A DNA stretch of 64,000 nucleotides from Pachyseris speciosa. Lineage: Eukaryota; Cnidaria; Anthozoa; Scleractinia; Pachyseridae. The DNA is taken from contig JAEMWC010000009.1 in NCBI GenBank assembly GCA_016490735.1, positions 1,431,001-1,495,000 on the forward strand, in the 5' to 3' direction. The position numbers and the translations under genes were made by a program. The notes under the pieces are model-generated. The model saw only the letters and a program-made list of their open reading frames with translations, was not told the origin of the DNA and made no database searches. Shown here piece by piece: positions 21,305 through 33,500 of the stretch. Within the stretch, counting starts at the first letter, position 1. Each line of letters opens with the position of its first letter.

Positions 21305-22315
21305 CCCATTGGCACCCGTGCCGGCCAAAACCGGCCGTAAAAAACTCCCATGCTTCAAAACATTGCAACTTTCTCAATCGCACGAATATTGCCTTAACTG
21401 TTAGTTGTCAGCACGAAATGGAATGCCCTTTACATTTGGATATCCAATAAATGCAAGAAACGTAGCGATTTTTACCAAATATGCCTTTTGAGTTTGGACA
21501 AGAACGAAACTGGCCGTTTTTAACGTCAAAGAGAAACAACAAAAATGCCCCTTTTTGCCTTCATGTTTTTTAGGGAAATCATCGTCGAAAAACCAAAATT
21601 CAACCATCATAACGAAATTCAGTCCTTTGTCTAGCTTAGAAATGACTTTTTTTGTTCATATTCTTCTCCCGAGCGTAGATACAGCCTTTTGTTCCAGTGC
21701 ATTCGGGCCTTCCCGACATTTTCAACATCTTGAGCGCATTGCATGCTGGGAACTAACGAGAATTTTGGACAGCGCCCGTTCCTTCCCCCAATTCTTTCCC
21801 CCAATTCTTTCATACAGCCACTCCGACCTACCGCCAAAATTTCCTGCTCGTGGTCATCTTCAGTACACAGAAATTCCAAAATATGTGGCGGTAGGTCGAG
21901 AAATTCATCAATAGTCGAGTCCCAAAGGTACTAAGTGTTCGACCGGCCAAATTCCCAGTTCGTCGAGTAACAGGCCAAATTCAACAACAAAGTACATCAC
22001 CTTGCTCGATTCTTTGAGAAAGTGGACTCTTAGCTACCGTCACGCTTAATGATGCTCATCAGGCAGCCGCTAAAGATGAAAAATGGCCGTAAATTTAGCA
22101 GAAATCGCAAGCAAACCGAACTTGGGCCATTGTTGTCGCTTCACGGATAAAAAATAGCTACGTCAAAATGACGTTTTCAGAAACCTTGAGCCTCCAGTGG
22201 CTTAGGACAGCACCACTTTTCCCTGGTAGTTCAAATAAAGAGTCACAAATTGCTATTGATCGTTTATAGGTGGAAAATCACTCCGAAAATGTAAAAACCT
22301 GCGGTAGTCAATGGG
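21305..22315. mobile_element. piggyBac-type non-autonomous element (TTAA target)
   Basis: The element starts CCCATTGGCACC and ends CAATGGG, with TTAA immediately outside both ends (21301-21304 and 22316-22319). CCC/GGG ends with a TTAA duplication are the hallmark of piggyBac transposons. The interior has no transposase frame. The insertion point is inside MACPF exon sequence, as the uninterrupted homologous site at 17656-17665 shows. Confidence 0.8.
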
Positions 22316-22365
22316 TTAAACGTCATGGCGTTGACAGAAAAGATTCCGATGGATAGGGGGCGTCT

Positions 22366-22580
22366 CACTCTCGTACCCAATCCTCAGGCTCTTTGCCCAG
22401 CGGTTAGTCGTCAGGAGAGACTCTAGAATAATGGAAAAATCTATTTTTTTATTGGCTGGCCCGTAACGGCTTCTATTGTTTTATCCCAGATTTTCTGGGA
22501 AAATGGCGGTCCATTATCCTAGAGTCTCTCCGGGTGTCCACCCGCTGACCAAACAGCCCGAGGACTCTGGGTACGAGATT
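22366..22580. mobile_element. foldback MITE with 10-base target duplication
   Basis: Terminal inverted repeats of about 70 bases, the outer part reading CTCGTACCC, enclose a ~75 base centre. Direct copies of GGGGGCGTCT flank it at 22356-22365 and 22581-22590. A 9-11 base duplication and long inverted repeats fit a Mutator-like MITE. It inserted into the same MACPF exon copy as the piggyBac-type element. Confidence 0.8.
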
Positions 22581-22619
22581 GGGGGCGTCTGGGTTAGTCT
22601 GAAGTTGCTATGAAGCCAG

Positions 22620-23335
22620 CCCGCAAAGGTTCTTGTGCTTCAATGGGAATTCACGGTTACGATGACGAAAAAAGCACAGTCTTTTATTTATTTATTTTAT
22701 TTGTTTTTACGTAAGGTCCAATATTTCTATGAATTAATGATCCATCTCAAGGCAATCGATCGAGGCATATACACATTAACCCTTAACGTACCAGCTGGAC
22801 ATATATGTCCAAATAAATACATCACTCTTGCTTTGATTTCCTTCTTGTTTAGCTTTTATCACAAAGTCATGATAGCAAGTAGATTGCACCAACAGGTGTG
22901 TCTTCTCATTACCACAGCTATGAGAATGCCTAAAACGCCTGATTTCTGCTCTATGACACTGCTCGTTTGGCAACAAAGTCCAGAATACTAATTTTTCGGC
23001 CGAAAAATGACATCAAAATTGCACTTTTTTGACGTGCAGTTTTTAATCCAAAACTTTGTTCAAAAACCACAATTCTACATTTACAACAAACCTTAAGTTC
23101 TAATAATAATTTAGTGTTGTTTGCAAAACATACTTAATATTTTTAGTTGCTATACCAATTTAATAATTGTTTGGCCGAGCCGCTGGGGGATCCGGTGAGG
23201 GTTATTACTCGGGCTGCCTGCGTCTCGCGCGGCGCCCGGGTCAAAGCTTACCGACGGTTCTTCTTTTTCGTCGTCGAGTATCATCCGCAAAGCTCACTTC
23301 CGGCGTTTCTGCGTAAGCGCTAACTATTTTTAACA
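22620..23335. other. intergenic, repeat debris
   Basis: No gene seen. A small palindrome TGGACATATATGTCCA lies near 22797. A GC-rich patch at 23165-23280 includes GCGCGGCGCCCGGG. Confidence 0.4.
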
Positions 23336-23338
23336 GAG

Positions 23339-23863
23339 TGATGCCTGTTGTCACGTATCGGAAAATGTCGATTCACCTTGTGTCTTTTGAAGTCTGAACA
23401 AACAATAGGTTAAGAGAAGTGTCTATGCGAATGTTTGCAAGTTCAACGGCGAGAAGAAAGCTTTTAACATGAGTAAACTTAACTCCAGATGGACTGCCGT
23501 GTTTCCTCGTGTCTGCTTCAGTAGACTGCGAGTAGTCTCTAATTTTGGCGATGGATTGTGGGGCGGGCGAAAGACACGTGCGCGCGCGAAGTTGCGAGGA
23601 GACGCGACACGAGGGGAGCGCCAAAAATTAGAGACTACAGACAAAGGGAGTTTGACAGTGATTCGGAAGTGTAAATCTCATATCAACAGCAAGAATGATG
23701 CCTGTTGTCACGTATCGGAAAACGTCGATTCACCTTGTGTCTTTGAAGTCTGAACAACTAATATGTTAAGAGAAGTGTCTATACGAATGTTTGCAAGTTC
23801 AACTGCGAGAAGAAAGCTTTTAACATGACCAAAATTTAACTCCAGATGGACTGCCGTGTTCCC
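23339..23863 (+). repeat. direct duplication of ~170 bases flanking a MITE
   Basis: 23339-23510 and 23697-23863 are near-identical direct copies (ATGCCTGTTGTCACGTATCG ... CAGATGGACTGCCGTGTT). Between them lies the hairpin element 23532-23638. The copies differ by a few substitutions and single-base indels. Confidence 0.85.
23532..23638. mobile_element. 107-base hairpin MITE with GC-rich core
   Basis: GTAGTCTCTAATTTTGGCG at the left end and its complement, with one extra A, at the right end form ~19 base terminal repeats. The core contains GTGCGCGCGCG. A clear target duplication is lacking. Confidence 0.7.
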
Positions 23864-23869
23864 CGTATC

Positions 23870-25350
23870 CGCTCCATTGAGATGTACATTTTGTTGAATA
23901 ACTCAAATACGGGATATCACACACCCCTGACAGGTAGTTTATTTACTATTTTCCCACAATATCTCAATTTCTGGACTTTAATTTTTGAATGATAAGCGAT
24001 TAGTTTTTACAAATGTACTAGCGTCACTTGAAACTGTCCAGAAACGTTCCTTTCTTGTGTTTCAAATGACCCTGGATTGACGTATTTGTAAACAGTTTCA
24101 CTCTGCTAATTAATTTTCTACTCACATTTCACCGAGACTCCATTAACGTTCATGCGAAAAAATCCTACATCGTTCGATAAGCGTTTCCTTTCTCAAACAA
24201 TTATCCATCGAAGCGAAAACAAGTGTGCTTAGGTTTTTTTGGAATCAATACACAATTTTTATCACCATACATAACGATAAACCTCTGTGGCCTAAAAGTC
24301 ATTGTTCCTGCCTGTGACTCAGCTAGCCCCGGTTCGATGTCTTTTAGTGGTATATATCACGGGCTTTATTTTTCTGTTTCTGTTTTTCTTGTTCTTTTAG
24401 AAATATTTTTTACAAGTGTTATAATTATTGTGCTCAATGGTTGAGCTGTATTTTAGAGGAATATATGTTGATAGGGGTCTAAAGAAATTGACTCCAACAC
24501 AAGCTAAACACAGTGCGTCCGATGTAAGAAAGATGGACTTCCCTCTATTCTTTTGTTTAGCGCTAAGTTAGGGATACAATACTGATTTTTGCAAGCCCGA
24601 GTTTAGGCTAATTGTAGCCTCTTGTTTGTCTTTAATTCAAATTCGACCATCTCGACCGAATATCCTCTGACGATGGCCATGTGGCGGCGAATGTGAAAAT
24701 TCGCGGCGTTACTAATGGTCGTTATGAGCAAGCTGCTTGCAAGTTTTTTTGGCATCGATCTTCGAAAATTAGCTGGCTTTCATTTGCCCAAGGCTTGTTG
24801 GCGAGAGACGCGTGGAAGTGGGAGAAAATGGACAAAATTCAGAGGGCGTTCAGCCGTGGCGGCTATGTTAACTGCATGCCTTGTAGTTAATCGTATACTA
24901 TTGTCGGAGGCTTCAGCGGCAAGCGACTCAAAGCGCCATAACAACGCAAAAAAACACACTAAAAGCATAAGGTAAGTGATCTTCATTCATCAGGCTTACA
25001 TTATATCTACATCTGGGATTAAGAGGTGTAAAATTCGGTATTTTACGGAACATTTCTCCCGATCACTTCAATCAAGCCGAGAACAGCCGTTTCAAAATAG
25101 AGAGAATGTATGAGATCAAATAGCGTGCGTGACGTCACACAGTTCGGATTGTCTGCCTGTAATAAAACGAGAACTTTCGTTACATGAACTTTCGTTACTT
25201 TCGTAATAGTGATACCCAACCAACTTCAGAACAGCCAACAGAAAACTCGCATCATGTTCTGATTGGCCGAAAACTGAGCTTTTGCAACTCTATAGTTATA
25301 GCGTATTGTTCCTCGTGTAATAAACACGATATAAGCTACTGTATATTAAA
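23870..25350. other. intergenic, no supported gene
   Basis: Short frames occur on both strands near 24680-24990. One on the minus strand begins with a hydrophobic leader, but nothing supports it as a gene. GTGACGTCAC (a full CRE-type palindrome) occurs at about 25130. Confidence 0.4.
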
Positions 25351-25354
25351 AAAG

Positions 25355-25660
25355 CATTTGGCATTTGAAAATTTCATGGCGCGAAAAATGCTGTAGTTAG
25401 GTAATCTCGGCGGGGATTAAAACGCTGTGGATTTTCTATGAGGTTCAAGGTGCGAGGGTTTTAAAGCGCAAATAATAAACAGGCACTCTTAACAATTACA
25501 CATTTTATTTGCAAATACTAATTGTTGCTTGCATATTAAAACAGAGAATCAAGGCTTTAAAAGTAAAAGTAACATTGTAAAGTTCCTTTGAAGACAGCGT
25601 ATTTACTTCCCTTGTTTCTCTCTGAGTCTGCTCACACTGTACAGATAACGTCAACTGAAA
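25355..25660 (+). repeat. dispersed repeat leading into a polypurine tract, copy 2
   Basis: It matches 1850-2160 (GGCATTTGAAAATTT, GCGAAAAATGCTGTAGT, GTGCGAGGGTTTTAAAGC, GACAGCGTATTTACTTC). Again the block is followed on the right by purine-rich DNA, here after a G20-type run at 25722-25741. Confidence 0.75.
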
Positions 25661-25721
25661 AAAGAAAATGAGTCCTTCAGTAATGCCTACAGTGGAATGT
25701 TCTGATTATAACAGTCATGTT

Positions 25722-25741
25722 GGGGGGGGGGGGGGGGGGGG
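25722..25741 (+). repeat. poly-G run
   Basis: About twenty consecutive G residues, a likely replication and sequencing slippage site and a strong G-quadruplex candidate. Confidence 0.9.
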
Positions 25742-25814
25742 CTTGTAGACAATCAAAGTCTGTCGCATTAGCAAGTAGAGGCAATACTAGCTCCTGGATA
25801 TAGATAGAGCAAAC

Positions 25815-26225
25815 TGAGAAGGGAGAGAGGGAGGGAGGGAGGAAGGGACAGAGGGAGAGAGAGAGGGAGGGACGGATGAACGGAGGGTGGCAGGGACAGA
25901 CAGATGGACAGTGGGAGGCAGAGACAGAGGGAGGGACGGACGGACGGACGGATAAAGGGAAGCAGGGAGACGGAGGGAGGGATGGAGAGATGGACAGATG
26001 GATGGACGGAGGGAGGCAGGGAGAGGCAGGGAGGCAGGTAGGGACGGAGCGACGGGCGGAGAGAGGGACAGACAGATGGACAGAGAGGCAGGGAGATGGA
26101 GGGAGACAGGGAGGGACAGAGGGAGGCAGGAAGGGTGATACGGAGAGTGTCAGGTAGGATGCAAAGGAAGGAAGGAACTCAAGGAAAGAGAGAGGCAGGG
26201 AGAGAGGAAAAGAAGCCAAAAAGGA
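25815..26225 (+). repeat. polypurine-rich tract, second copy
   Basis: About 410 bases of G/A-rich plus strand built from GGGAGGGAGG, GACAGAGG and GGACGGAC units. It is less regular than 2165-2565 but has the same neighbours on its left. Long open frames in it are repeat artefacts. Confidence 0.85.
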
Positions 26226-26288
26226 GGGAAATGCAATGTGAAATAGCGAAAGGAAGGTACCTAAATTCTTCAATAACAATTAACTTAC

Positions 26289-26409
26289 CTATGGAACTAC
26301 GTACAAAACAGAATTAAATCGAATTCTTTGTCGAACAGTTTTTCCGGTCCATTTGCTTCCTTTGAAAAATTCCAGCTTGCCTTTGGCGTCTGCAGCAGCA
26401 AGACGAATC
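26289..26409 (-). CDS. possible internal exon, unknown gene
   Basis: On the minus strand a 121-base segment is bounded by CTTTCAG on its 5' side and GTAAGT on its 3' side. Two of its frames are open for most of the length; one reads QTPKASWNFSKEANGPEKLF. No partner exon with matching phase was found, and the phrase may belong to a dispersed repeat. Treat as weak. Confidence 0.2.
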
Positions 26410-27730
26410 CTGAAAGAATATTTAAAAGGGTTAGATTTACAATATCACCAGGAAATCTCTGAGAACATTCACATGAAGCCTGTGAGAAAACAAACCTAAC
26501 AAAACAGGATCTAAGCGCGTGTAACTTAAATCATTGCAAGATGCTGTGCGAGAACTAACCCCAAAAACACTTTGGGAGAAGGGTGATATTTTAGTGATGC
26601 AGTTAATTTGATTTCTAAGGGGAAATGGATACAATATCGTCGTCATCATCATCATCAGCTTTATTTAAACACGGCATCAATTCATATGTACAAACAAAAT
26701 ATGCTCTTCCATTGAGCTGTCTATTTACAATTAAATCCTACAGTAAAAGAATCACTATGTATAATAATAAAATATAACTACAATGTGGAGCGATTACTTT
26801 GCGAAAGCTAAAGCTCGCTAACACAGGATTCCGTTGGTAACTAAGCCAAGACAACTTCGATAACAACGATACTAAATAAAGATGAAGAAAATCAGTCGAT
26901 CTGTACGTGAATTTTATATCTAAACACTATAATCTATACAAACACTATAATCTAAGATGTGGAGAATTCCCCATTCCTAACTTCAGGACGGTGAAGAATG
27001 GGAAACGTAGTGTTTAATATCTAGGCCCCTATTTATGGGGGAAAATAAGTCAAGATGAAAAATAGTCTTCAAGCCTTTAAGAAAACCATCAGAGGAATTT
27101 ATATTACGAACCTTTCAAATGGATCATGCAAATGCAATGCCTGTATTTCATAATAGCTTTTTCTTAACTAAATTTTTATATGCATGTGATCAATTTTTTT
27201 TTCTTTTTTATACATTTTGCTGTGTATAATTGTCTGTTTATCTCCACTTTTGTATTTTATTGTATATATTTATATGAATATCATTTTAAAGTATTGTAGA
27301 TAGGAAATTTTTGTGGGTGCACATATAATTATGACCCCATCACAAAGGTGTGTTTTGTGTGCACGTTTCAGCTACGTGTCCCAAGAAATTTTGGCCAGAT
27401 TTGTAGCCCAATTAAGGGAACAACAGTCGTCGGGTTCCGTAATGTAGTAATTCTAGCAACAAACCTCTCTATCGCCAAACACAATGGACAAAAGCAAAGC
27501 AAAGCTTTGCACGTTTTTCGTTGTCTTATGAAGATGGCTGGTAAGAGTCAAATGTGTTGTGTAACGTCACAACTCTCTGGTTATTGACCTGATTGGTCAA
27601 CTATAAGACTATAACGTGATGTTATTGATTGTCTGTCAGTTAGGCAGTACTGTTATTGGCTGTTAAAACAGTCCTTCTAAAAACAAAACAGAGAGTGAAA
27701 CATAACAGTAATTCAACAGCATGACAAACC
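26410..27730. other. intergenic, possible LINE 3' end
   Basis: AT-rich. Near 26640-26670 the plus strand reads CATCATCATCATCAG followed by CTTTATTTAAACACGG. On the minus strand this is AATAAAG followed by a (GAT)n tail, as at the 3' end of a non-LTR retroelement. No coding domain is seen. Confidence 0.35.
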
Positions 27731-27734
27731 TGTG

Positions 27735-27806
27735 GCCCTCGAAATTCCGGATCGAATTGGAATTTGGAAATGTTGGTTTTTGAGGAGGGGAAAACCGGAG
27801 AATCCG

Positions 27807-27850
<44 letters not shown>

Positions 27851-27942
27851 AACCCACATGTGACACAGAGTCCGGGAATCGAACGCGGGCTACATTGGTG
27901 GGAGGCGAGTGCTCTCACCACTGAGCCAACCCTGCGCCCCCA
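27735..27942 (-). repeat. tRNA-derived SINE, copy 1
   Basis: In minus sense it starts with a tRNA-like head (GGTTGGCTCAGTGGTGAGAG as A box, CGTTCGATTCCCGG as B box). A body with GTTGAGTTTGTTGTTGGTTC and CAACATTTCCAAATTC follows. The same body follows the same head at 29773-29965 and 50861-51178, which defines a SINE family. The copy lies outside any gene model. A 106-codon frame over it is an artefact of the SINE. Confidence 0.85.
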
Positions 27943-27949
27943 AGGAGTA

Positions 27950-28600
27950 CACTCAGTCACGCGGCCGATCGCGCCTCATCGAACGCGATAAGGGAATTAT
28001 GAAAACAAATTACACGAAAATGCAATAATAAAACCTCAAGAGCAAAAGAACTCAAAACAGTTGAACCTCCATTTGCTGACAACTGTTGTAAGCGGACAGC
28101 AACAAACAGGCACTGAAACCTTACATTTACAACCTCCCGCAAGTGGAGATATATGCTCATCCCAAGGGTGTCCGCTCAATAACAATAACGATGACGATGA
28201 CGACAACGACGACGATAACGATAACGATTGAGCGTCGTAAAACCAAAACCAAAGCAATTACTCCAGCCAATCACAACAGAAGTAAGCAGTGCAATGAGCC
28301 AATCAGAATACGAAGCAATTACATGTAACTGCCGCAAGGCGCGGGAAAAGGCGCGTACAAGTCATGATTGGTTTTGGTTTTGCTTCTCAATGGTTGGGAA
28401 AGTGGCGCGAGTTTTCCTGGCAAATCACAGAGCGAAGCAATGCAAAACCAAAGCAAAACCAGTATTACTTTTGACACTCAACTGAAAACCGCTCTAACAA
28501 TAACAATAACAATAACAATATTTTGCCAGGAGGCTCCGCTCATCACAGTGGTCCATGTCATCAAGGAACCTTCAATGAAATGAGATAAAAACCAACAAAA
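27950..28600. other. repeat-rich intergenic DNA
   Basis: It includes a (GAYGAY)n-type microsatellite at about 28180-28230 on the plus strand and an (AATAAC)n run near 28494-28520. CCAATCA/TGATTGG words and AAACCAAAACCAAAGC phrases recur on both strands between 28240 and 28470, as in a decayed inverted-repeat element. No gene seen. Confidence 0.4.
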
Positions 28601-28626
28601 ACAGAGTAAAGCGTGTAAAGTGTACA

Positions 28627-28632
28627 TTTATT
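28627..28632 (-). terminator. poly(A) signal of the THAP gene
   Basis: TTTATT on the plus strand is AATAAA in gene sense, 10 bases past the stop codon at 28642. The resulting 3' UTR would be very short. Confidence 0.45.
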
Positions 28633-28641
28633 CAATAACAA

Positions 28642-30523
28642 TTACCTTTTCTTTCCGATGTTACTCAAGACCGCCCGCACTTGCTGAAGAACCTCTGCTG
28701 CAGTCATATCATTTTCTAACAGAACATTTCCTCTGTTTACACCACAACTACTTTTACTTTTTAACAATTCTCCCTGCCGTGGTAGACGTGTGGACCCACT
28801 CGGCAGGAGAAGTACTTTCCGTGTAAACTTCTGTGTACTGTTGCTTTGAGAGGACGTTTTCTCTCTCCTGGCCACTGATGTAGAGGAGCTTTGTGTAATG
28901 CTGCATGATGAGTCCTCAGCAGTAACATCTTCAAGTCTTAATGCAATGCTGGATAGCAACAACAGAGAGTTCGTCCTGGACGACGCATCTACAAATCAAA
29001 ATAAAGGAAAGTTAAACTTTTTACACCTTTTAACTCTCAACAGCGATCAACTTCTCTATTCTCCTTAACATGACTACGACACTGGCCGACACCGGCCGCG
29101 CAGAACTACGTCCCTTGTACCGCTTGTGACGTCACCAGTTTTAACGCTCGTAGACAACTTTTACCTGTAGCATGTGTAGGGGGGAGAGATCTTTCAAACC
29201 ATACCCGAATGAGCACGATTCCGTCAAACAGGCCGGAGAAAACGCGAAAAAACCAAGTGACGTTGAGCTGAAAATTTGAATCAAAATCTTGTTCCACTAC
29301 CCACCTGCACTTCCTGCCACCTCATCCTGCGATCCTAAAAGCTTTCCACAAATCTTTTCCTACCGAAAGGAAGCCCAGAAAATGCCCAGCAAGAGAAAAG
29401 GAAAACGAGACAAGAAAAGCGAAAGACAAGGGGAGGAGAGAAAGCGAAAGGTAGAAGGCGAAATTTTGTTTTCCGAGCATCGGGAACAGAAGGGCGTTAG
29501 GAGCTCCACCAGCAAACACAGTTTTGGTTCTTTTTGGCTAGGTTTTGGCCAGACAACGACGCGACGAACTTCAAAAGGTGTTTTTCGGCAAAATGCTCAG
29601 GAGTTAAAGGGTTAAGGTAGAATTGAGAATTTCCCTGACTTGATGCACAATTCCCCGACTTTTCCCTGACCTTGAAGAAAAATGTTTTTTTCCTCGACTG
29701 TGGCAACATGTATGGGGACACATGCTGTACCAAATTTAGAGCCCAGTCACCCCCTAGTGTCAATGTTGAAAGTGGGAGCAGGGTTGGCGCAGTGGTGGGA
29801 GCGTTCGCTTTCCACCAACGTGTCCGGTTCGATTCCCGGACTCGGCGTCATAAGTAGGCTGAGTTTGTTGGTTCTCTACTCTGTTCCAGAGGTTTTTCTC
29901 GATCTGGGTACTCCGGTTTTAACCTCTCCCCAGAGACCAACATTTGCTATTGATTTGATTCTTCATTATTTAGAATTGATTTGATTTAGTCTCCTCAAGC
30001 AATAGACCTCCCGTGCTCGGCTAGGAAGATTTGAGACTTTGATTATTACAAAACTATTACTTACCTGAACACTCAGAGAGGACAGTATTTTCACAGAAAG
30101 GTTTCTTGGTGGTGGACTGCTTCACTTTGCTAAGCTTCTTTGATGCAAGGGTTTTCACTTGTTTTGTCTTGGTTTTTTTCTCAATACCTGGTTGAACAAA
30201 ATAACCACAATCTCAGAATTTGATCACAGTCAGCAAAAAACAAACAAACAATCCCAAAAATATGAACCTAAAAGTCTACTTACTCTCAATCTTAAATATC
30301 TTCAAGGCAACAAAGGGCATCTAATTTTTAGTTAACTATATCTTGCCCTCCTCTACTATTAACAGTTCTTATTACCATATTCCTTTACTGACCTTCTATT
30401 GTACGTATATAGTGGAGTGAATCAATAATAATAATAATAATTATATAATAATTATAATAGTTTTGAACTTTTTATAGTAAAGTGCCATGAGCAAGTAGTG
30501 ATAATGGTGCTATGTAAATATTT

Positions 30524-30587
<64 letters not shown>

Positions 30588-33500
30588 TAAAAGTTACCAT
30601 AGGACTGTTATGCCCCCTGATGGGAAAGACCTCATGGATGTATCTACAATGAGTCCCCAAAAAAAAAGACTGTGCAAATATAATAACACATACCAATGCC
30701 ACTCATTGGTATGGACACATATACATGTATAAAAGCATTGTCATGACAGAAGAAACAAAACTCAGGGATTTACAATGACTAGCGTAAGCGCATTTATACT
30801 TCAATATGCACCCTGCAGGGGATTGGAGCAGCAACCTGGCAACCCATCATCTTCACCTGTGAAAACCACAGAAGAAGCTGACATTCAAGGACAGACTGTT
30901 CAGTCACAGCAGGCACTGCTCATCAATCAGTGAAATGGAGAATCAGCTGCAGTGTTTGTTGCCTTTAAAGAAGGACGGAGACAACAACTATGAGTTCACG
31001 GAATTGTCAAAATACATTCTTCTTGGTACTGTACCTGCTTTTTTGACTGCTTTTTGTTTCTTTTCCTCTTCAGCTTTAACTTCTTTAGCAAGCTCTTTTG
31101 CCTTGAGCTCTTCCTCTTGAGCAGTTAACCTAACACATCAAAAGGAAACAAAAAGACATTTGAGCATAACTGCTGTGTGTAGAACATCAGGTTGCATTCC
31201 CTTTCTACTCAGGTTTGCCTTATGTTGCCTAAAATTGGCCAACAATATACTCAAAAGCAAACAAACAAACATAAGCCATATTAGTTCCCACAACCAACGT
31301 CATTTCATTGAGAATTCTGTAACAACTCGTATAAATTGCTTTGCCCTTACTCCCTATTTTTATGGCCAAATGATCAATATTTTCTACAAAATGATGGTTC
31401 CAGCGGGCAAAAAGGGTGGGGTGATCCTATTCCTCAAGAATCAAGCTATATCTCATATAAAGGGACCACAATGTTCAGCTTAAAGGATGCAGGGAGTACA
31501 ACAAGATCGTGTGGTTATAGAAATATGATAATCCAAACCTTCCCCAGAAGGAAGTAAAAGAGAGTAAGAGATTCATTCAGAGATTCAAGTGGGAGAACAA
31601 TACCAAAAGTTGAGTCTTTGAAGGGAATTGTATAGCTAATAAGAATTTCCTAGGAGAGAAGGGGTGGTGGAGGAGGAGGGGGGAGGGGGATGCTAATTAA
31701 AAATACCTCCCATGGGTGGGGCAGGGATATTTTCTGGAACAACACCACTGACATGTAATTACACCAATATTATTAATTGTCCAGGGCTAGCAAATAATCC
31801 ATGCTAGGGTACCATATAGTCTCCCTCTATAAGATTCCTTTTATGGTATCACAAGCAACTTAAGTAGTAAAGATGCCTAAAGTATTACAAGCAACGCAAA
31901 TATTTGAAGTAATATAAGCTATCAAAGTAAGCTGGATACTAAGAATATAAAGATACCATAAAAGGAATCTTATAGAAGGAGACTATGTGGTACCTTAGCA
32001 TGGATTATATGCCAGGGCCGGTTGTTTGAAAGCCGATTAACTTCATCCAGGATTGGCGTAAACTATGGTTACAGTTTTTAACTTTTGGATGAAAGTTGCT
32101 TTTGCTGCTTTTTTGCTTTTCAGGATTGACGTCCTCTGATCTAAAATTTTGCAGAATATCAGTGTTGAACAACATTTGTGGATAAAGAAATAAACTCCTT
32201 GGTTAATTATTAATCTTGGAGTTGGGTTAATCAGCTTTTGAATGACTGGGCCCAGATGACTACACAGGTTTTGTCAATCTGTTTTAAAACGTCCTCCCAC
32301 AGCCCTTTCAAAGCAGTTCTGTCTGTGCATTATCCTCCTGGGGGGAGGGGGCACTTCCTAGTAATAGGCTAATGGGGATATGCCGCTGGATGGGGTTGCA
32401 TTTTCACGACTGGATTGACTATAATGGGGTTGCATTTTCAATAGAGGTACTAGAATTGGGTCGCACATTTTCATGATTTTGGGGGTAAATGTACCAGAAT
32501 ATTTGTACTGCAGGTGAAAACTAAAGTGTTCTACATTCAGTTTAACAAATGTGTCAATTAATTTTAAGACAACCTACTTAAAAGGCTTCACAAGGTAGAT
32601 GCATAAACAGAAAGTGACTAAGATGGGATCACGAAAATTACATTTGCCCAAAAGTGACTAAGATGGGGTCTATATATATTTGGCCACAGAATAGACTATA
32701 AGGTGTAGGGGTTCTGGGAGGCCAGCGGCACATACCCAGCAAAAATTTACCCAAGCACCCCCTCCCCCTTCCCCGGGATTATCCCCTGCATTTGACCCCG
32801 TAAATTATTTTCTTTCTTTACCTTGTTGATATATTTTCAATGTAGGTGGTTAGACCCTGTAGCAGAGTAGATTGTGTAGTCACTGTGGTTTCATCCCTAT
32901 GTTGGTCCCTGCTTGTAAATGATTTTATGACTGTTTTTCCTGTTTTGCTTCTATAAAGATTCTCCACAAATTCAGCCGAGTCATTCTTAGCTGCTATAAA
33001 AAGCATGAGCCTCAGAATGCTGGCAAGAGCAAGACTGGATTCTGATGAAGGAGGGGAAACTGCACCTGTGTGAAAAAGACCATTCAAAAGTTAAAGTGCC
33101 CCTAACCCAGAAAAAAATTTTTCGCTAAAATAAATCTTTGCACCTGTTTGAAATGTATTGTCCCTTTTTGCACCTTTTCTAAACCAAATCTTGACTTCTT
33201 ATAGGCTTTAAAAGTTACAAAATATAGCCTCATCTGTCAAACGACAGAGCTAGCAAGGGGCATTGGTCTATTCCCCAGTTGACGTCACAAACTAATTTGC
33301 ATCACGGTATGTCTTTGTTAACATGCATGCAAAACAGTTTGTGATGTCAGCTGGTGAATAGACCATGCCCCTGCTGACTCGGTCATGTACCAAATGATGC
33401 TTAGTTTATTGCAAGTTTTGAAGCCCCCAAAAAGGTCCAAAGCTGGGAATAAAGTCTAAAAGCACTATATTAGCGGGGTTAGGTGCACTTTAAGGCTAAC

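Larger units (their letters stand above)
21157..22604 (+). pseudogene. truncated MACPF paralogue split by two transposons
   Basis: 21157-21300 matches the MACPF gene around 17508-17655, and 22317-22365 matches 17663-17705. The signal peptide, the MACPF signature and the cysteine-rich tail are absent. The two parts are separated by a 1011-base TTAA-flanked element (21305-22315), and a second element sits at 22366-22580 with a 10-base duplication of the exon. The copy cannot encode a working protein. It is useful because it shows that the codon at the premature stop of the main gene is a sense codon here. Confidence 0.8.

Noticed and set aside
22777..23205. A second piggyBac-type element starting TTAACCCTTAACG
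   Set aside because: The proposed right end lacks TTAA and matches only weakly.
24780..24986. 68-codon minus frame beginning with a signal-peptide-like MKITYLMLLVCFFALL
   Set aside because: The leader is attractive, but there is no conserved body, cysteine pattern, splice context or second copy to support it; chance cannot be excluded.
25677..26279. 200-codon minus-strand frame rich in Ser/Leu/Pro
   Set aside because: It arises from the second polypurine tract and the poly-G run, with no domain.
27640..27991. 106-codon minus frame with a hydrophobic segment
   Set aside because: The frame is read through the tRNA-derived SINE; the same text appears at the other SINE copies.
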